Position numbers and translations under genes: made by a program. The notes beneath the pieces are model-generated. The model was not told the DNA's origin and did not search any database. It was given only the letters and a program-made list of their open reading frames with translations. This document shows positions 27,846-36,163 of a stretch of DNA of 64,000 bases, piece after piece. Every line of letters begins with the position of its first letter. The stretch's first letter is position 1. Source of the stretch: Niastella sp966211305 (GTDB lineage Bacteria > Bacteroidota > Bacteroidia > Chitinophagales > Chitinophagaceae); NCBI GenBank assembly GCA_966211305.1, contig CBIHPC010000002.1, positions 1-64,000 of the forward strand, given 5' to 3'.

Positions 27846-27850
27846 CATCG

Positions 27851-28459
27851 ATGCAATCAGCAAATACCGCCTCAGCCCACATACATAAGTGGTTTCGTAC
27901 AGATTCAACATTAAACAAATTATTCCCTGAATCTATTCAATCATTGGCTAACAGACATTGGACACCTTTGCATATTATTCAAATGGTGACTCCTTTCCTG
28001 GTTACACATCCCGGTGTTAAAGTTCTGGATATTGGCAGTGGCGTAGGCAAATTTTGCCTCGGCGGTGCCTATTATAAGCCCTACGCTTCGTTTTTTGGTG
28101 TTGAACAACGTGAACATCTTATAACACATGGAGAAAACGCAAGAAATAAACTGGGACTGAAAAATGTACATTTTATACATGGCAATATAACCGAACTGGA
28201 CTTCGGCCAGTATGACCATTTTTATTTCTTCAATTCCTTTTATGAAAACCTGATGGACCGTGATAAAATAGATGACAAGGTAAAGCACTCCACTTTCCTA
28301 TATAATTATTATCATAAGCAATTGTATAAAAAACTTTCAGCAATGCCCTCAGGAACCAGGGCTGCTACTTTCCATTGCCTGAACATTAAAATTCCTCCGG
28401 AATATCATTTAGTTGATTCGCAGGCAGGCGATCTGTTACAGTTCTGGATAAAATTATAA
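27851..28459 (+). CDS. Class I SAM-dependent methyltransferase, paralogue 1
   Basis: A 202-residue cytoplasmic protein with a Rossmann-fold methyltransferase core. Motif I is VLDIGSGVGKFCLGGAYYKP (about residues 58-77), with acidic motif II in FFGVEQREHL. Motif IV is replaced by YDHFYFFNSFYENL. The N-terminal HKWFRTDSTLNKLFPESIQS and HWTPLHIIQMV form a helical cap. The C-terminus ends LLQFWIKL. The second methyltransferase at 28914 shares the whole layout and many identical stretches (ITELDFGQYDHFYF versus FTQLDLKDYDHFYF), so they are tandem duplicates around a GcvH-like gene. The substrate is unknown. Expression may depend on the adjacent CRP/FNR-type regulator. Confidence 0.8.
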   Translation: MQSANTASAHIHKWFRTDSTLNKLFPESIQSLANRHWTPLHIIQMVTPFLVTHPGVKVLDIGSGVGKFCLGGAYYKPYASFFGVEQREHLITHGENARNKLGLKNVHFIHGNITELDFGQYDHFYFFNSFYENLMDRDKIDDKVKHSTFLYNYYHKQLYKKLSAMPSGTRAATFHCLNIKIPPEYHLVDSQAGDLLQFWIKL

Positions 28460-28480
28460 CACTCACATGACTCAGCAGCT

Positions 28481-28879
28481 ATGGAAACCCAAAATTTAAT
28501 AAAGAGAAACTTATACTATACCAACGATCATGAGTGGATAGACTTCCAGGGTTCGGTAGCCTACATTGGTGTATGCCGGTTTAAACTTTCGGGGTTTAAA
28601 GAAATTCACAAGATAGAATTTGAGGAAATATCAGCGCAGATAAAGCAGGGCGAAATTATCGGCAGTATTCAATTCGACGATTACCAGGTGTTGGTTCATA
28701 TGCCAGTGAACGGTAAGATCATCAGTATAAATGACCTGCTACTGACAGAAGAAAAAAACATCTTACTTCAACAACCTGAGACCAACGGCTGGATCGCCCT
28801 GGTGGTACCAGGCAGCTTAAATGATAAATCAGGCCTGCTGACGTTAGATGAGTATAAAATGCGAAACAATCATCGATAG
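28481..28879 (+). CDS. GcvH-like biotinyl/lipoyl-fold protein lacking the lipoyl lysine
   Basis: A 132-residue protein resembling the glycine-cleavage H protein, with the typical opening YYTNDHEWIDFQGSVAYIGV and the hammerhead pattern GEIIGSIQFDDYQVLVHMPV, then NGKIISIND. In true GcvH the lysine that carries lipoate sits eight residues before the PVSG proline. Here that position is Asp67 (FDDYQ), and no lysine lies nearby in the loop. It therefore cannot be lipoylated at the normal site, and glycine cleavage is unlikely. No gcvT or gcvP is in the window. The gene lies 21 bases after methyltransferase 1 and 35 bases before methyltransferase 2, so the three are probably one operon. A binding or structural role within that group is inference. 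Confidence 0.8.
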   Translation: METQNLIKRNLYYTNDHEWIDFQGSVAYIGVCRFKLSGFKEIHKIEFEEISAQIKQGEIIGSIQFDDYQVLVHMPVNGKIISINDLLLTEEKNILLQQPETNGWIALVVPGSLNDKSGLLTLDEYKMRNNHR

Positions 28880-28913
28880 AAGAACTGAAACAATAAAACA
28901 TTCATCACACACC

Positions 28914-29522
28914 ATGAAGCCCTCAGCAAAATCAATGCCTGATCTGGAAAACTGGTTTAGTGCCGATGCTACATTACACCAGCTATACCCTGAATCAATA
29001 AGATCACTGGCGCGGATGCATTGGTCGCCATTACACATTACCCAAAAAGCAGTTGCTTACCTGGGGGTAAATGACAAGGTGAAAGTCCTCGACATAGGCA
29101 GCGGGGCCGGCAAATTTTGTTTGGCCGGTGCTTTTTACAAACCATCCATATTGTTTACCGGTGTTGAACAACGAAAAAGCCTGATAGAACATGCGGAAAT
29201 CGCGCGAAAAAAATTAGGACTTCAAAATGTTCAGTTCATACATCGGAACTTTACCCAACTCGATTTAAAAGACTATGATCATTTTTATTTCTATAACGCC
29301 TTTTTTGAAAATCTCGTTGGTACTGAAAAGATAGATAACGAAATAGTGTATTCAAATGAATTATATAACTATTATAGTATTTACCTGTACAATCAACTTG
29401 AAAGGATGCCCCGGGGAACAAGGGTTGTCACTTATTGCAGTTGGGGCGATGAGATACCACCATCTTACCAGCTGGCTGAAAAGTATTTCAATGACCTGTT
29501 GAAATTCTGGATAAAAATGTGA
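28914..29522 (+). CDS. Class I SAM-dependent methyltransferase, paralogue 2
   Basis: A 202-residue protein; I start at ATG 28914 (MKPSAKSMPDLENWF) because 28848 would overlap the GcvH-like gene and add residues absent from the paralogue. Motif I is VLDIGSGAGKFCLAGAFYKP, followed by LFTGVEQRKSLIEHAEIARK and DYDHFYFYNAFFENLVG. It matches the protein at 27851 along its full length, with the same ending LLKFWIKM. Conservation of length and order indicates a duplication that was kept rather than a decaying copy. The substrate is unknown. A terminator-like hairpin follows at 29563-29634. Confidence 0.8.
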   Translation: MKPSAKSMPDLENWFSADATLHQLYPESIRSLARMHWSPLHITQKAVAYLGVNDKVKVLDIGSGAGKFCLAGAFYKPSILFTGVEQRKSLIEHAEIARKKLGLQNVQFIHRNFTQLDLKDYDHFYFYNAFFENLVGTEKIDNEIVYSNELYNYYSIYLYNQLERMPRGTRVVTYCSWGDEIPPSYQLAEKYFNDLLKFWIKM

Positions 29523-29562
29523 TTTTTTTCCGTTCCCGATACCAATAGAGTTTCCGCCCTAT

Positions 29563-29634
29563 AGTTTGGAAGGGCTGACTGGCAAAGCATCCTCAGGCCC
29601 TATATCGAAAGATACAGCCCTCCAAACTTTTTTG
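29563..29634 (+). terminator. Terminator-like hairpin after the methyltransferase cluster
   Basis: Arms AGTTTGGAAGGGCTG (29563-29577) and CAGCCCTCCAAACT (29615-29628) pair with one bulge, with a 37-base loop and a run of six T directly after. The long loop is unusual, but the stem plus T-run suggests termination before the SulP gene. Confidence 0.6.
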
Positions 29635-29686
29635 ATCCACTGGCGAACATGAAGCATCAATATTTCTTACTAAAGCAGACTAAATA

Positions 29687-31231
29687 TTGAAACGAACATT
29701 AAAATATTACCGGATCATGTGGCTGCGGCACGATCTCGCAGCAGGGCTGGCTGTATTCCTGGTTGCTTTACCGTTATGTCTTGGCATCGCGCTGGCCTCG
29801 GGGGCGCCCCTATATGCAGGCCTTTTATCAGGCATGATCGGCGGCATTATGGTAGCATCCATCAGCGCCTCGCCTTTGGCTGTATCAGGACCGGCAGCCG
29901 GGTTAACAACCGTAGTAGCCGGCTCAATTATTTCACTGGGTAATTACCATGTTTTCCTGTTGGCCGTTATTATTGCAGGAGCTTTTCAACTTCTACTTGG
30001 TTTGTTAAAACTCGGAAGCATCGCCAATTATTTTCCTTCCGCAGTAATTAAAGGAATGCTGGCAGCCATTGGCATAATGCTAATTGCAAAACAAGTCCCT
30101 TTGTCAATCGGGTATGATAAGCCGGATTTCTGGACGAGCGGCCTGCAGGATCTGTTCTCACCCAAAAAATATCAGGCCTTAACCCAACATATAAGTAATG
30201 CCTCCTTAGTCATTACACTTTTTTCGCTGGCCCTCCTCGTGCTGCTGCAACAGCCTTTTGCCAAAAAACTGGCTAACATTCCCGCTCCATTATTTGTAGT
30301 GGCCTCGGGCATTGTGTTCTCAGTTATATTTATTAAAACAAACAGCGTGTTTACGCTTAAACCGAACCAACTTGTCAATATCCCTGCCGGCTTATTTTCA
30401 AACGTCTCATTTCCGGCGTTTGATCAGCTCTTCTCCAACAGGCAGATCTGGAAAGACGGCCTGGTTATCGGATTACTGGCTTCGCTGGAAACGCTGTTGT
30501 GCATAGAAGCGGTTGATAAACTTGACAAACATAACCGCATAACACCGGTGAACCGGGAACTGATTGCACAGGGCATTGGCAATATTACCTGCGGCATGCT
30601 GGGGGCTATACCCTTAACGGCTGTTGTCGTGCGGGGTGCTGCCAATGTAGACGCCGGCGCCCGCACCAAAATGTCTGCCATTACACACGGAGTTTTGTTA
30701 CTTCTGGCTGTACTGCTAATCCCATTCATCCTCAACCTGATCCCGTTCGCTTCCCTTTCGGCAATCCTGTTGGTTACGGGATATAACCTGACAAAACCAA
30801 AACTGTACAAAAACATGTTAAGCCTGGGCTGGAAACAATTCCTTCCCTTCGTATTGACTATCATTGTGATTCTGGCAACTGACCTTTTGATCGGAGTGAG
30901 CATCGGCCTTCTGTTTTCCATTTATTTTATTATTCAAAATAATTTCAAAGCGGAATACAGGATCACCCGCACGGTGATACACGGCATAGAAACGGAACTG
31001 ATAAAATTAAACAGCAACGTTACGTTCTTAAATAAAGTAAAACTTAAAAAAACACTGGATGATGTTTCTCCATATACGGCCCTCACGATCGATGGCAGCA
31101 ACTGCAACTTTATAGACTACGACATCTTAGAAACGATAAGCGAGTTTACAACAAAAGCAAAAGACAGGCATATTGAATTGCATCTCATTGGAATTAAAGC
31201 AGTAGAAGTTGCCCATTCACTGCATGCCTGA
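29687..31231 (+). CDS. SulP/SLC26-family anion transporter
   Basis: A 514-residue inner-membrane transporter. The N-terminal signature DLAAGLAVFLVALPLCLGIALASGAPLYAGLLSG is diagnostic of SulP. About twelve to fourteen hydrophobic helices follow, including SPLAVSGPAAGLTTVVAGSI, the anion-binding region between helices 3 and 10. The C-terminal ~75 residues (from YRITRTVIHGIETELIKLN) form a shortened STAS domain with LTIDGSNCNFIDYDILETI. SulP proteins move sulfate, bicarbonate or similar anions; the substrate here is not determinable. The TTG at 29687 is used as start because it adds the basic segment KRTLKYYRIMWLRHD before helix 1; the ATG at 29717 is an alternative. No carbonic anhydrase or sulfur gene is adjacent. 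Confidence 0.88.
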   Translation: MKRTLKYYRIMWLRHDLAAGLAVFLVALPLCLGIALASGAPLYAGLLSGMIGGIMVASISASPLAVSGPAAGLTTVVAGSIISLGNYHVFLLAVIIAGAFQLLLGLLKLGSIANYFPSAVIKGMLAAIGIMLIAKQVPLSIGYDKPDFWTSGLQDLFSPKKYQALTQHISNASLVITLFSLALLVLLQQPFAKKLANIPAPLFVVASGIVFSVIFIKTNSVFTLKPNQLVNIPAGLFSNVSFPAFDQLFSNRQIWKDGLVIGLLASLETLLCIEAVDKLDKHNRITPVNRELIAQGIGNITCGMLGAIPLTAVVVRGAANVDAGARTKMSAITHGVLLLLAVLLIPFILNLIPFASLSAILLVTGYNLTKPKLYKNMLSLGWKQFLPFVLTIIVILATDLLIGVSIGLLFSIYFIIQNNFKAEYRITRTVIHGIETELIKLNSNVTFLNKVKLKKTLDDVSPYTALTIDGSNCNFIDYDILETISEFTTKAKDRHIELHLIGIKAVEVAHSLHA

Positions 31232-31382
31232 TAAGGCCCCCTCCCCCACCCGGACACGCTTAACCTCATAACTCCCTGAAAATGCCTGCAATCTGGCCAC
31301 AAAAGATGATTGTCTGGCTTCAACTGCAGGCGCCCGCCCCCTGATCAATACTTTAATTAATAATACTTTTACATCTTTTTAT

Positions 31383-31424
31383 GATAGTATTACTATCGTA
31401 GATGATAGTTTTAGTATACATTTA
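31383..31424 (+). promoter_or_regulatory. Candidate operator/promoter of the ABC-HlyD-TolC operon
   Basis: A perfect 15-base palindrome GATAGTA-T-TACTATC (31383-31397) is followed by a further GATAGT at 31404-31409, exactly 21 bases after the first. TACATTTA (31417-31424) is one base from the Bacteroidota -7 consensus TAnnTTTG and lies 27 bases before the ATG. The palindrome covers the expected -33 region. The rest of the 219-base gap holds only a weak long-loop stem (GCCTGCA at 31284 with TGCAGGC at 31325). Confidence 0.45.
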
Positions 31425-31450
31425 CATTCAAATATTATAAGCCACAAGCC

Positions 31451-33106
31451 ATGGCACACCAATCCATTTCACTGTTACCGTCATTGATTAAACTTAACAG
31501 CATTCTGTTCCGCGACCGGAAAGATTTCGCCACAGCCTGCCTGTTCGCGCTTTTGGCAGGACTGGTGCAGCTCTCCTTACCGCTGGGCATTCAGTCGATA
31601 ATCAGTTTTGTTATGGCCGGTACGATCTCCACATCTATTGTCGTATTGATCGGTATGGTTGTTTTTGGCGTATTCATCAACGGCCTGCTACAGGTTAGGC
31701 AACTGCAGATCATTGAAAAAGTAAAGCAGAAACTTTTTGTTCGCTATTCGCTTGAATATGCCGATCGACTGCCTAAACTGAATATCGAACCGCTTGACAA
31801 CGAATATTTGCCTGAACTGGTTAACCGTTATTTCGACAGTATTACGCTGCAGAAGGGCATCGACAAACTGATGCTGGAACTGCCGGCTGCGGTTATCCAG
31901 ATATTGCTTGGGTTGCTCCTGTTGTCTTTTTACCATCCGGTGTTTATTGCCTTCGGTTTGGTATTGATCGCCATTGTGCTGACTATCATCCTGTCATCCT
32001 CAGGCCGGGGCCTGCAGGCCGCGTATAAGGCCAGCACCTACAAATACGCGGTAGCCGCCTGGTTACAGGAAATCGCCCGCTCGATCAAAACATTCAAATA
32101 TTCAAAAGGCACCTCCTTTCACCTCAATAGAACCGATGTATTGGTGAGTGATTACCTGGGCTACCGCACAAATTATTTCGGCGTTCTGTTAACCCAGTTC
32201 TGGAGCCTGATCTCTTTTAAAGTGCTGATCACGACCGCCATGCTTATTATCGGCGCATACCTGCTGGTAAATCAACAGATCAACGTGGGCCAGTTCATTG
32301 CGGCCGACATCGTCATTATCGCCATCATTATCTCAATCGAAAAACTGATCACTAACCTCGACGTTGTTTACGACGCAATAGTTTCAGTGGAAAAGCTAAG
32401 CGTTATTGCCGATGCGGAAACGGAGCAAAGCGGCAGCCTGCAATTGAATGACCTGAAGGAAGGCGTAGCGGTAGAATTTAAGAACGTGGTGTTTGCCTAC
32501 GGCAATAACAAGCCGGTATTGAACAACATCAGCTTTTCCATTGAACCTGGCCAAATGGTGTTGATCCGGGGCGAATCGGGTACAGGCAAGTCTACAGTGC
32601 TGCGCCTGCTTACCGGTGCATTTAAGAATTACACCGGCAATATTTTACTGAACAATGTCCCCATTTCAAATTACGAGGTGGCCAGCCTTCGCAAACATAC
32701 CGGTATCCTGCTGGGCAGCCAGGATATTTTTCATGGCACGCTATGGGACAATCTTACCATGGGCAATACTGCCATTGGAATGGATGAGATCAACAAGCTC
32801 TGCCAGATAACCGGTCTTACCGACTTTGTAAGAGCTTCCTCGAAAGGCTATGACACCCTACTTCAACCCGTGGGGAATAAACTGCCGGAGAATGTTCGCA
32901 GAAATATACTGCTGATAAGAGCGCTTGCGGCCGATCAACGTATGCTTTTACTGGAAGAACCGTTCGCACATCTTTCGCCCGACAATAAGTCCGCAGTAAT
33001 CAGGTATATCAGCAAAGAGATTGCTGCCACCATCCTGATCGCGTCACAGGACCAGGAGCTCGGAACGTACTGCGACCAGGTGGTAACACTAAGCAAACCA
33101 GGTTAA
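31451..33106 (+). CDS. ABC transporter membrane-ATPase fusion with degenerate NBD
   Basis: A 551-residue exporter half-molecule. Residues ~25-310 hold about six membrane helices. Residues ~340-550 form the nucleotide-binding domain. Walker A is intact (GESGTGKST, Lys380) and the Q-loop Gln424 is present (GSQDIF). The LSGGQ signature is replaced by KLPENVRRN (residues 478-486). The Walker B Asp is Glu502, though catalytic Glu503 remains (LLLEEP), and the H-loop His is Gln533 (IASQDQ). There is no N-terminal peptidase domain. The next genes encode HlyD- and TolC-type proteins, so it should be the inner-membrane part of a type I-like exporter. Loss of the signature and switch histidine makes normal ATP cycling doubtful; such atypical NBDs appear to occur in related Bacteroidota operons. 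Confidence 0.85.
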   Translation: MAHQSISLLPSLIKLNSILFRDRKDFATACLFALLAGLVQLSLPLGIQSIISFVMAGTISTSIVVLIGMVVFGVFINGLLQVRQLQIIEKVKQKLFVRYSLEYADRLPKLNIEPLDNEYLPELVNRYFDSITLQKGIDKLMLELPAAVIQILLGLLLLSFYHPVFIAFGLVLIAIVLTIILSSSGRGLQAAYKASTYKYAVAAWLQEIARSIKTFKYSKGTSFHLNRTDVLVSDYLGYRTNYFGVLLTQFWSLISFKVLITTAMLIIGAYLLVNQQINVGQFIAADIVIIAIIISIEKLITNLDVVYDAIVSVEKLSVIADAETEQSGSLQLNDLKEGVAVEFKNVVFAYGNNKPVLNNISFSIEPGQMVLIRGESGTGKSTVLRLLTGAFKNYTGNILLNNVPISNYEVASLRKHTGILLGSQDIFHGTLWDNLTMGNTAIGMDEINKLCQITGLTDFVRASSKGYDTLLQPVGNKLPENVRRNILLIRALAADQRMLLLEEPFAHLSPDNKSAVIRYISKEIAATILIASQDQELGTYCDQVVTLSKPG

Positions 33107-33146
33107 TTAACAAAATGTAAGATTGACAATATAAAATCAGCTATAT

Positions 33147-34496
33147 ATGGACCGGTACCTATACACAGATTTTGAAACAACGGCAATACAGAACAGCCCC
33201 GGCTGCTTTTCGAAGATCTACCTGTATAACCGAAGGAGCCATATCAGCAAATGGCTTTGGGGTATGCTGTTGCTACTGATGGCTGTACTCTTTTTACCCT
33301 GGACGCAGAACATCAGGGCCAAAGGAACCGTAACCACGCTGCGCCAGGAGCAACGCCCGCAACAGGTGAATACGGTTATTGCCGGCAGTATTGCCAAATG
33401 GCATGTGAAGGAAGGCGATTTCGTTAACGCCGGCGACACCATTTTGCAATTGGGTGAAGTTAAAGTAGAGTATTTCGATCCGCAACTATTGCAGCGGACA
33501 AAGGACCAGATAACGGCAAAACAACAAAGTATTGACGGCTACCGGAATAAAGCATCGGCCACTTCGATGCAATCAAAGGCCCTTGAACAGGCACGTGAAC
33601 TGAAGCTGAGATCAATTGAGAACAAGATTGCCCAACAGCAATTGAAGATCAGGACGGAGGAGGCCGACCTTGTAGCGGTAAGCAATGAATTGCAGGCATA
33701 TCAACGGCAGATCGATGCAGCCCGCATTATGTACGACAGCGGAGCTATATCCCTCACAGAGCTGGAAAAAAGGAAAATAAACTATCAGAATGGTCTTGCA
33801 AAATTGAACAGCGCCGACAATAAACTGCAACAAAGCCGCCAGGAGCTTACCAACCTGCGCATTGAGCAGCAGGCTTCCCTGCAGGAGTATGCCGATAAAA
33901 TTGCCAAAGTGCGGGGCGACCGGTATTCCTCCCTGTCAGATGCCGCCGGTTCGGAAGCCGAGCTGGTGAAACTGCAAAACCAGCTGGCCAATTACGACGC
34001 CCGCAGCAAATTATATTATATCGTCGCTCCCCAAAGCGGCCAGGTTATTAAAGCCAGGAAAGCCGGTATAGGCGAATTCCTGAAAGAGGGCGATATGATC
34101 GTGGAGATCGTTCCCGATAAGATCCAGTATGCAATCGAACTTTTTGTAAAACCGATGGACCTTTCGCTGATCAGCCAGGGACAAAAGGTGAGATTCGTTT
34201 TTGACGGTTTCCCCGCCATCGTGTTCAGCGGTTGGCCCGGCGGCAGTTACGGTACATTCGGCGGTCGGGTAATAGCTGTTGAAAATTCCGTAAGCGCCAA
34301 TGGCAGGTTTCGTGTGCTGGTAGTTGAAGATGCGGCGGATAGTAAATGGCCTGCGCAATTGCGTATAGGCACCGGCGCTGAAGGCATCATGTTACTGAAA
34401 GATGTGCCGGTTTATTACGAGCTCTGGCGAAATATAAATGGCTTTCCACCTGAATATTATCAACTGCAGGAACCCCTGCAAAAGGAAAAAAGATGA
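33147..34496 (+). CDS. HlyD-family periplasmic adaptor protein
   Basis: A 449-residue membrane-fusion protein bridging the ABC exporter and the outer-membrane channel. One N-terminal membrane helix (LWGMLLLLMAVLFLPW, about residues 37-52) precedes a split barrel/lipoyl domain (VIAGSIAKWHVKEGDFVNAG). A long alpha-helical coiled-coil hairpin (about 110-285, rich in Gln, Lys and Glu) follows. The second lipoyl half reads IVAPQSGQVIKARKAGIGEF. The C-terminal beta-barrel carries FVFDGFPAIVFSGWPGGSYG. It starts 40 bases after the ABC gene and its stop overlaps the TolC start by four bases (ATGA), indicating translational coupling. The cargo is unknown, as no secreted peptide or toxin gene was seen beside it. 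Confidence 0.88.
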   Translation: MDRYLYTDFETTAIQNSPGCFSKIYLYNRRSHISKWLWGMLLLLMAVLFLPWTQNIRAKGTVTTLRQEQRPQQVNTVIAGSIAKWHVKEGDFVNAGDTILQLGEVKVEYFDPQLLQRTKDQITAKQQSIDGYRNKASATSMQSKALEQARELKLRSIENKIAQQQLKIRTEEADLVAVSNELQAYQRQIDAARIMYDSGAISLTELEKRKINYQNGLAKLNSADNKLQQSRQELTNLRIEQQASLQEYADKIAKVRGDRYSSLSDAAGSEAELVKLQNQLANYDARSKLYYIVAPQSGQVIKARKAGIGEFLKEGDMIVEIVPDKIQYAIELFVKPMDLSLISQGQKVRFVFDGFPAIVFSGWPGGSYGTFGGRVIAVENSVSANGRFRVLVVEDAADSKWPAQLRIGTGAEGIMLLKDVPVYYELWRNINGFPPEYYQLQEPLQKEKR

Positions 34497-35929
34497 TCAA
34501 TACAACATTCAGCAATGGCGTGTGGCGTTTTTTATGCACCACCCTGTTACTCTTAATATTACCGGCAGCCTGTTTGAAAAGCCGGGCGCAGGATAAATAC
34601 CTGTTAACGGTTGAAGCGTTTGCGCAACAGGTAAAGCAATATCACCCGGTGGCAAAACAGGCTGATCTGTTGACCGAAAAGGCGAAAGCTGACCTGCTGA
34701 CCGCCCGGGGCGCTTTCGACCCGGTGATAGACGCGGCTTCTGCTGCAAAAACGCTCGATGGAACTAACTATTACCAATACACCAACCCTGAGATCAAACT
34801 TCCTACCGGCATTGGCGTTAGTATTAAAGGGGGATACGAAAAAAGCAGCGGGCAGTACATTAATCCTGAGCGTACGAGAGGAGTGGCCAGTTACCTGGGC
34901 ATGGAAATACCGCTGTTGAACGGACTATTGACCGACAGGAAACGAACCACGCTTCAACAGGCAAAAATATACCTGCGGCAAAGCGAACAGGAACGGCTCG
35001 TAACCATCAATGATCTTTTGTTCAATTCTTACTCCGCTTATTGGGAATGGACCGGCGCATGGTATACTTACCAGATCTATTCAGGAACCGTGAACGTTGC
35101 GGCAAAAAGAGCGCGCCTTGTAAACATCTCCTTTATGAACGGCGACCGCGCCATGGCCGATACGATTGAAGCCTGGGCCCAATTACAAAACATGCGATTG
35201 TTGCAGAATGAAGCTTTGCTTGAGTTGAACAGGAAAAAGCTGGAGTTGTCTGCTTACCTCTGGACTGCAGGCGAAGAACCCTACCTTTTACCCGATGACT
35301 ATATACCCGATACCCTCCGGTTCACAGGCCCTATAATTTTACCCGATACAAGCGCCCTTTTGGCACAAACTATATCTGCGCACCCGGCGCTGCAGATAAC
35401 CCGGTACAAAGCCGGCGTACTGGAAACTGAACGCAAACTTAAATTACAGAATTTTCTGCCGGTTGTTAACCTGCAGGCCAATCTGCTTAGTAAAGACTAT
35501 TACCAGTTTAAAGGCATGTCATCGTATTATCTTGAAAACAACTATAAGCTGGGTGTAAATGTAAAGGTGCCGTTGCTCTGGCGCCAGAACCGGGGCGAAT
35601 ACAGGAATGTATTATTGAAGATCAGGGATAACAACCTGGAACTGGATAATAAATTATGGGACCTGCAAAATAAAATAAGAAAATATTTCAATGAGGCCAT
35701 TCAACTTCAGGCGCAGCTGCAGGCGGCCCGCGAAATGAATAAAGCCTATGACTTCCTGCTACGTAATGAAGAGTTGAAATTGCAGCAGGGTGAAAGTTCC
35801 CTTTTTCTGATCAATGCCAGGGAAAATAAAACCCTTGAAATGCAACAGAAAGTGGTTGAACTGCGGGTGAAGTATCGCAAAGCCGCTTACGGCATACAAT
35901 GGTCGGCCGGGCTGATGGCAACACAATAA
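34493..35929 (+). CDS. TolC-family outer-membrane efflux protein
   Basis: A 478-residue outer-membrane channel component. The signal peptide is FLCTTLLLLILPAACLKSRA. Two repeats of the OEP type are visible: an N-terminal copy with FAQQVKQYHPVAKQADLLTE followed by a beta-strand pair (GISVSIKGGY-like), and a C-terminal copy around HPALQITRYKAGVLETERKL. Long helices end with YDFLLRNEELKLQQGESSLF, the usual TolC C-terminal helix motif. Overlap with the HlyD gene by four bases shows one operon with the ABC component. A bidirectional terminator follows at 36116-36140. Confidence 0.88.
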   Translation: MINTTFSNGVWRFLCTTLLLLILPAACLKSRAQDKYLLTVEAFAQQVKQYHPVAKQADLLTEKAKADLLTARGAFDPVIDAASAAKTLDGTNYYQYTNPEIKLPTGIGVSIKGGYEKSSGQYINPERTRGVASYLGMEIPLLNGLLTDRKRTTLQQAKIYLRQSEQERLVTINDLLFNSYSAYWEWTGAWYTYQIYSGTVNVAAKRARLVNISFMNGDRAMADTIEAWAQLQNMRLLQNEALLELNRKKLELSAYLWTAGEEPYLLPDDYIPDTLRFTGPIILPDTSALLAQTISAHPALQITRYKAGVLETERKLKLQNFLPVVNLQANLLSKDYYQFKGMSSYYLENNYKLGVNVKVPLLWRQNRGEYRNVLLKIRDNNLELDNKLWDLQNKIRKYFNEAIQLQAQLQAAREMNKAYDFLLRNEELKLQQGESSLFLINARENKTLEMQQKVVELRVKYRKAAYGIQWSAGLMATQ

Positions 35930-36115
35930 ATCTGTACAGCCTGATGTAGCAGCATATCGAACTTTTCATCTTTTCGCTTTATGTTATCCAACCTTGATAT
36001 TTTTAAAGAGTCCCATAACCGGACACGGGCCAACTATTGTAGAATAATTTTGTAACCAAAGCCATTCTCTTGCTGATACGTATTGTACAGGATTTCGGTC
36101 ATCAATTGTTTCAAG

Positions 36116-36140
36116 AGAAGGGGGGCAGATCCCCCCTTCT
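36116..36140. terminator. Candidate bidirectional terminator between convergent genes
   Basis: Perfect 10-base stem AGAAGGGGGG / CCCCCCTTCT with loop CAGAT. It sits between the convergent TolC gene and the PL1-CE8 gene, with a modest T-rich flank on the plus side. The remainder of the 234-base gap shows nothing else. Confidence 0.6.
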
Positions 36141-36163
36141 GTCTTTGACTGCAGGTAAGAGAA

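Noticed and set aside
28300..28480. Glycine riboswitch before the GcvH-like gene
   Set aside because: The gap from the previous stop is only 21 bases, and no glycine aptamer-like core is visible.
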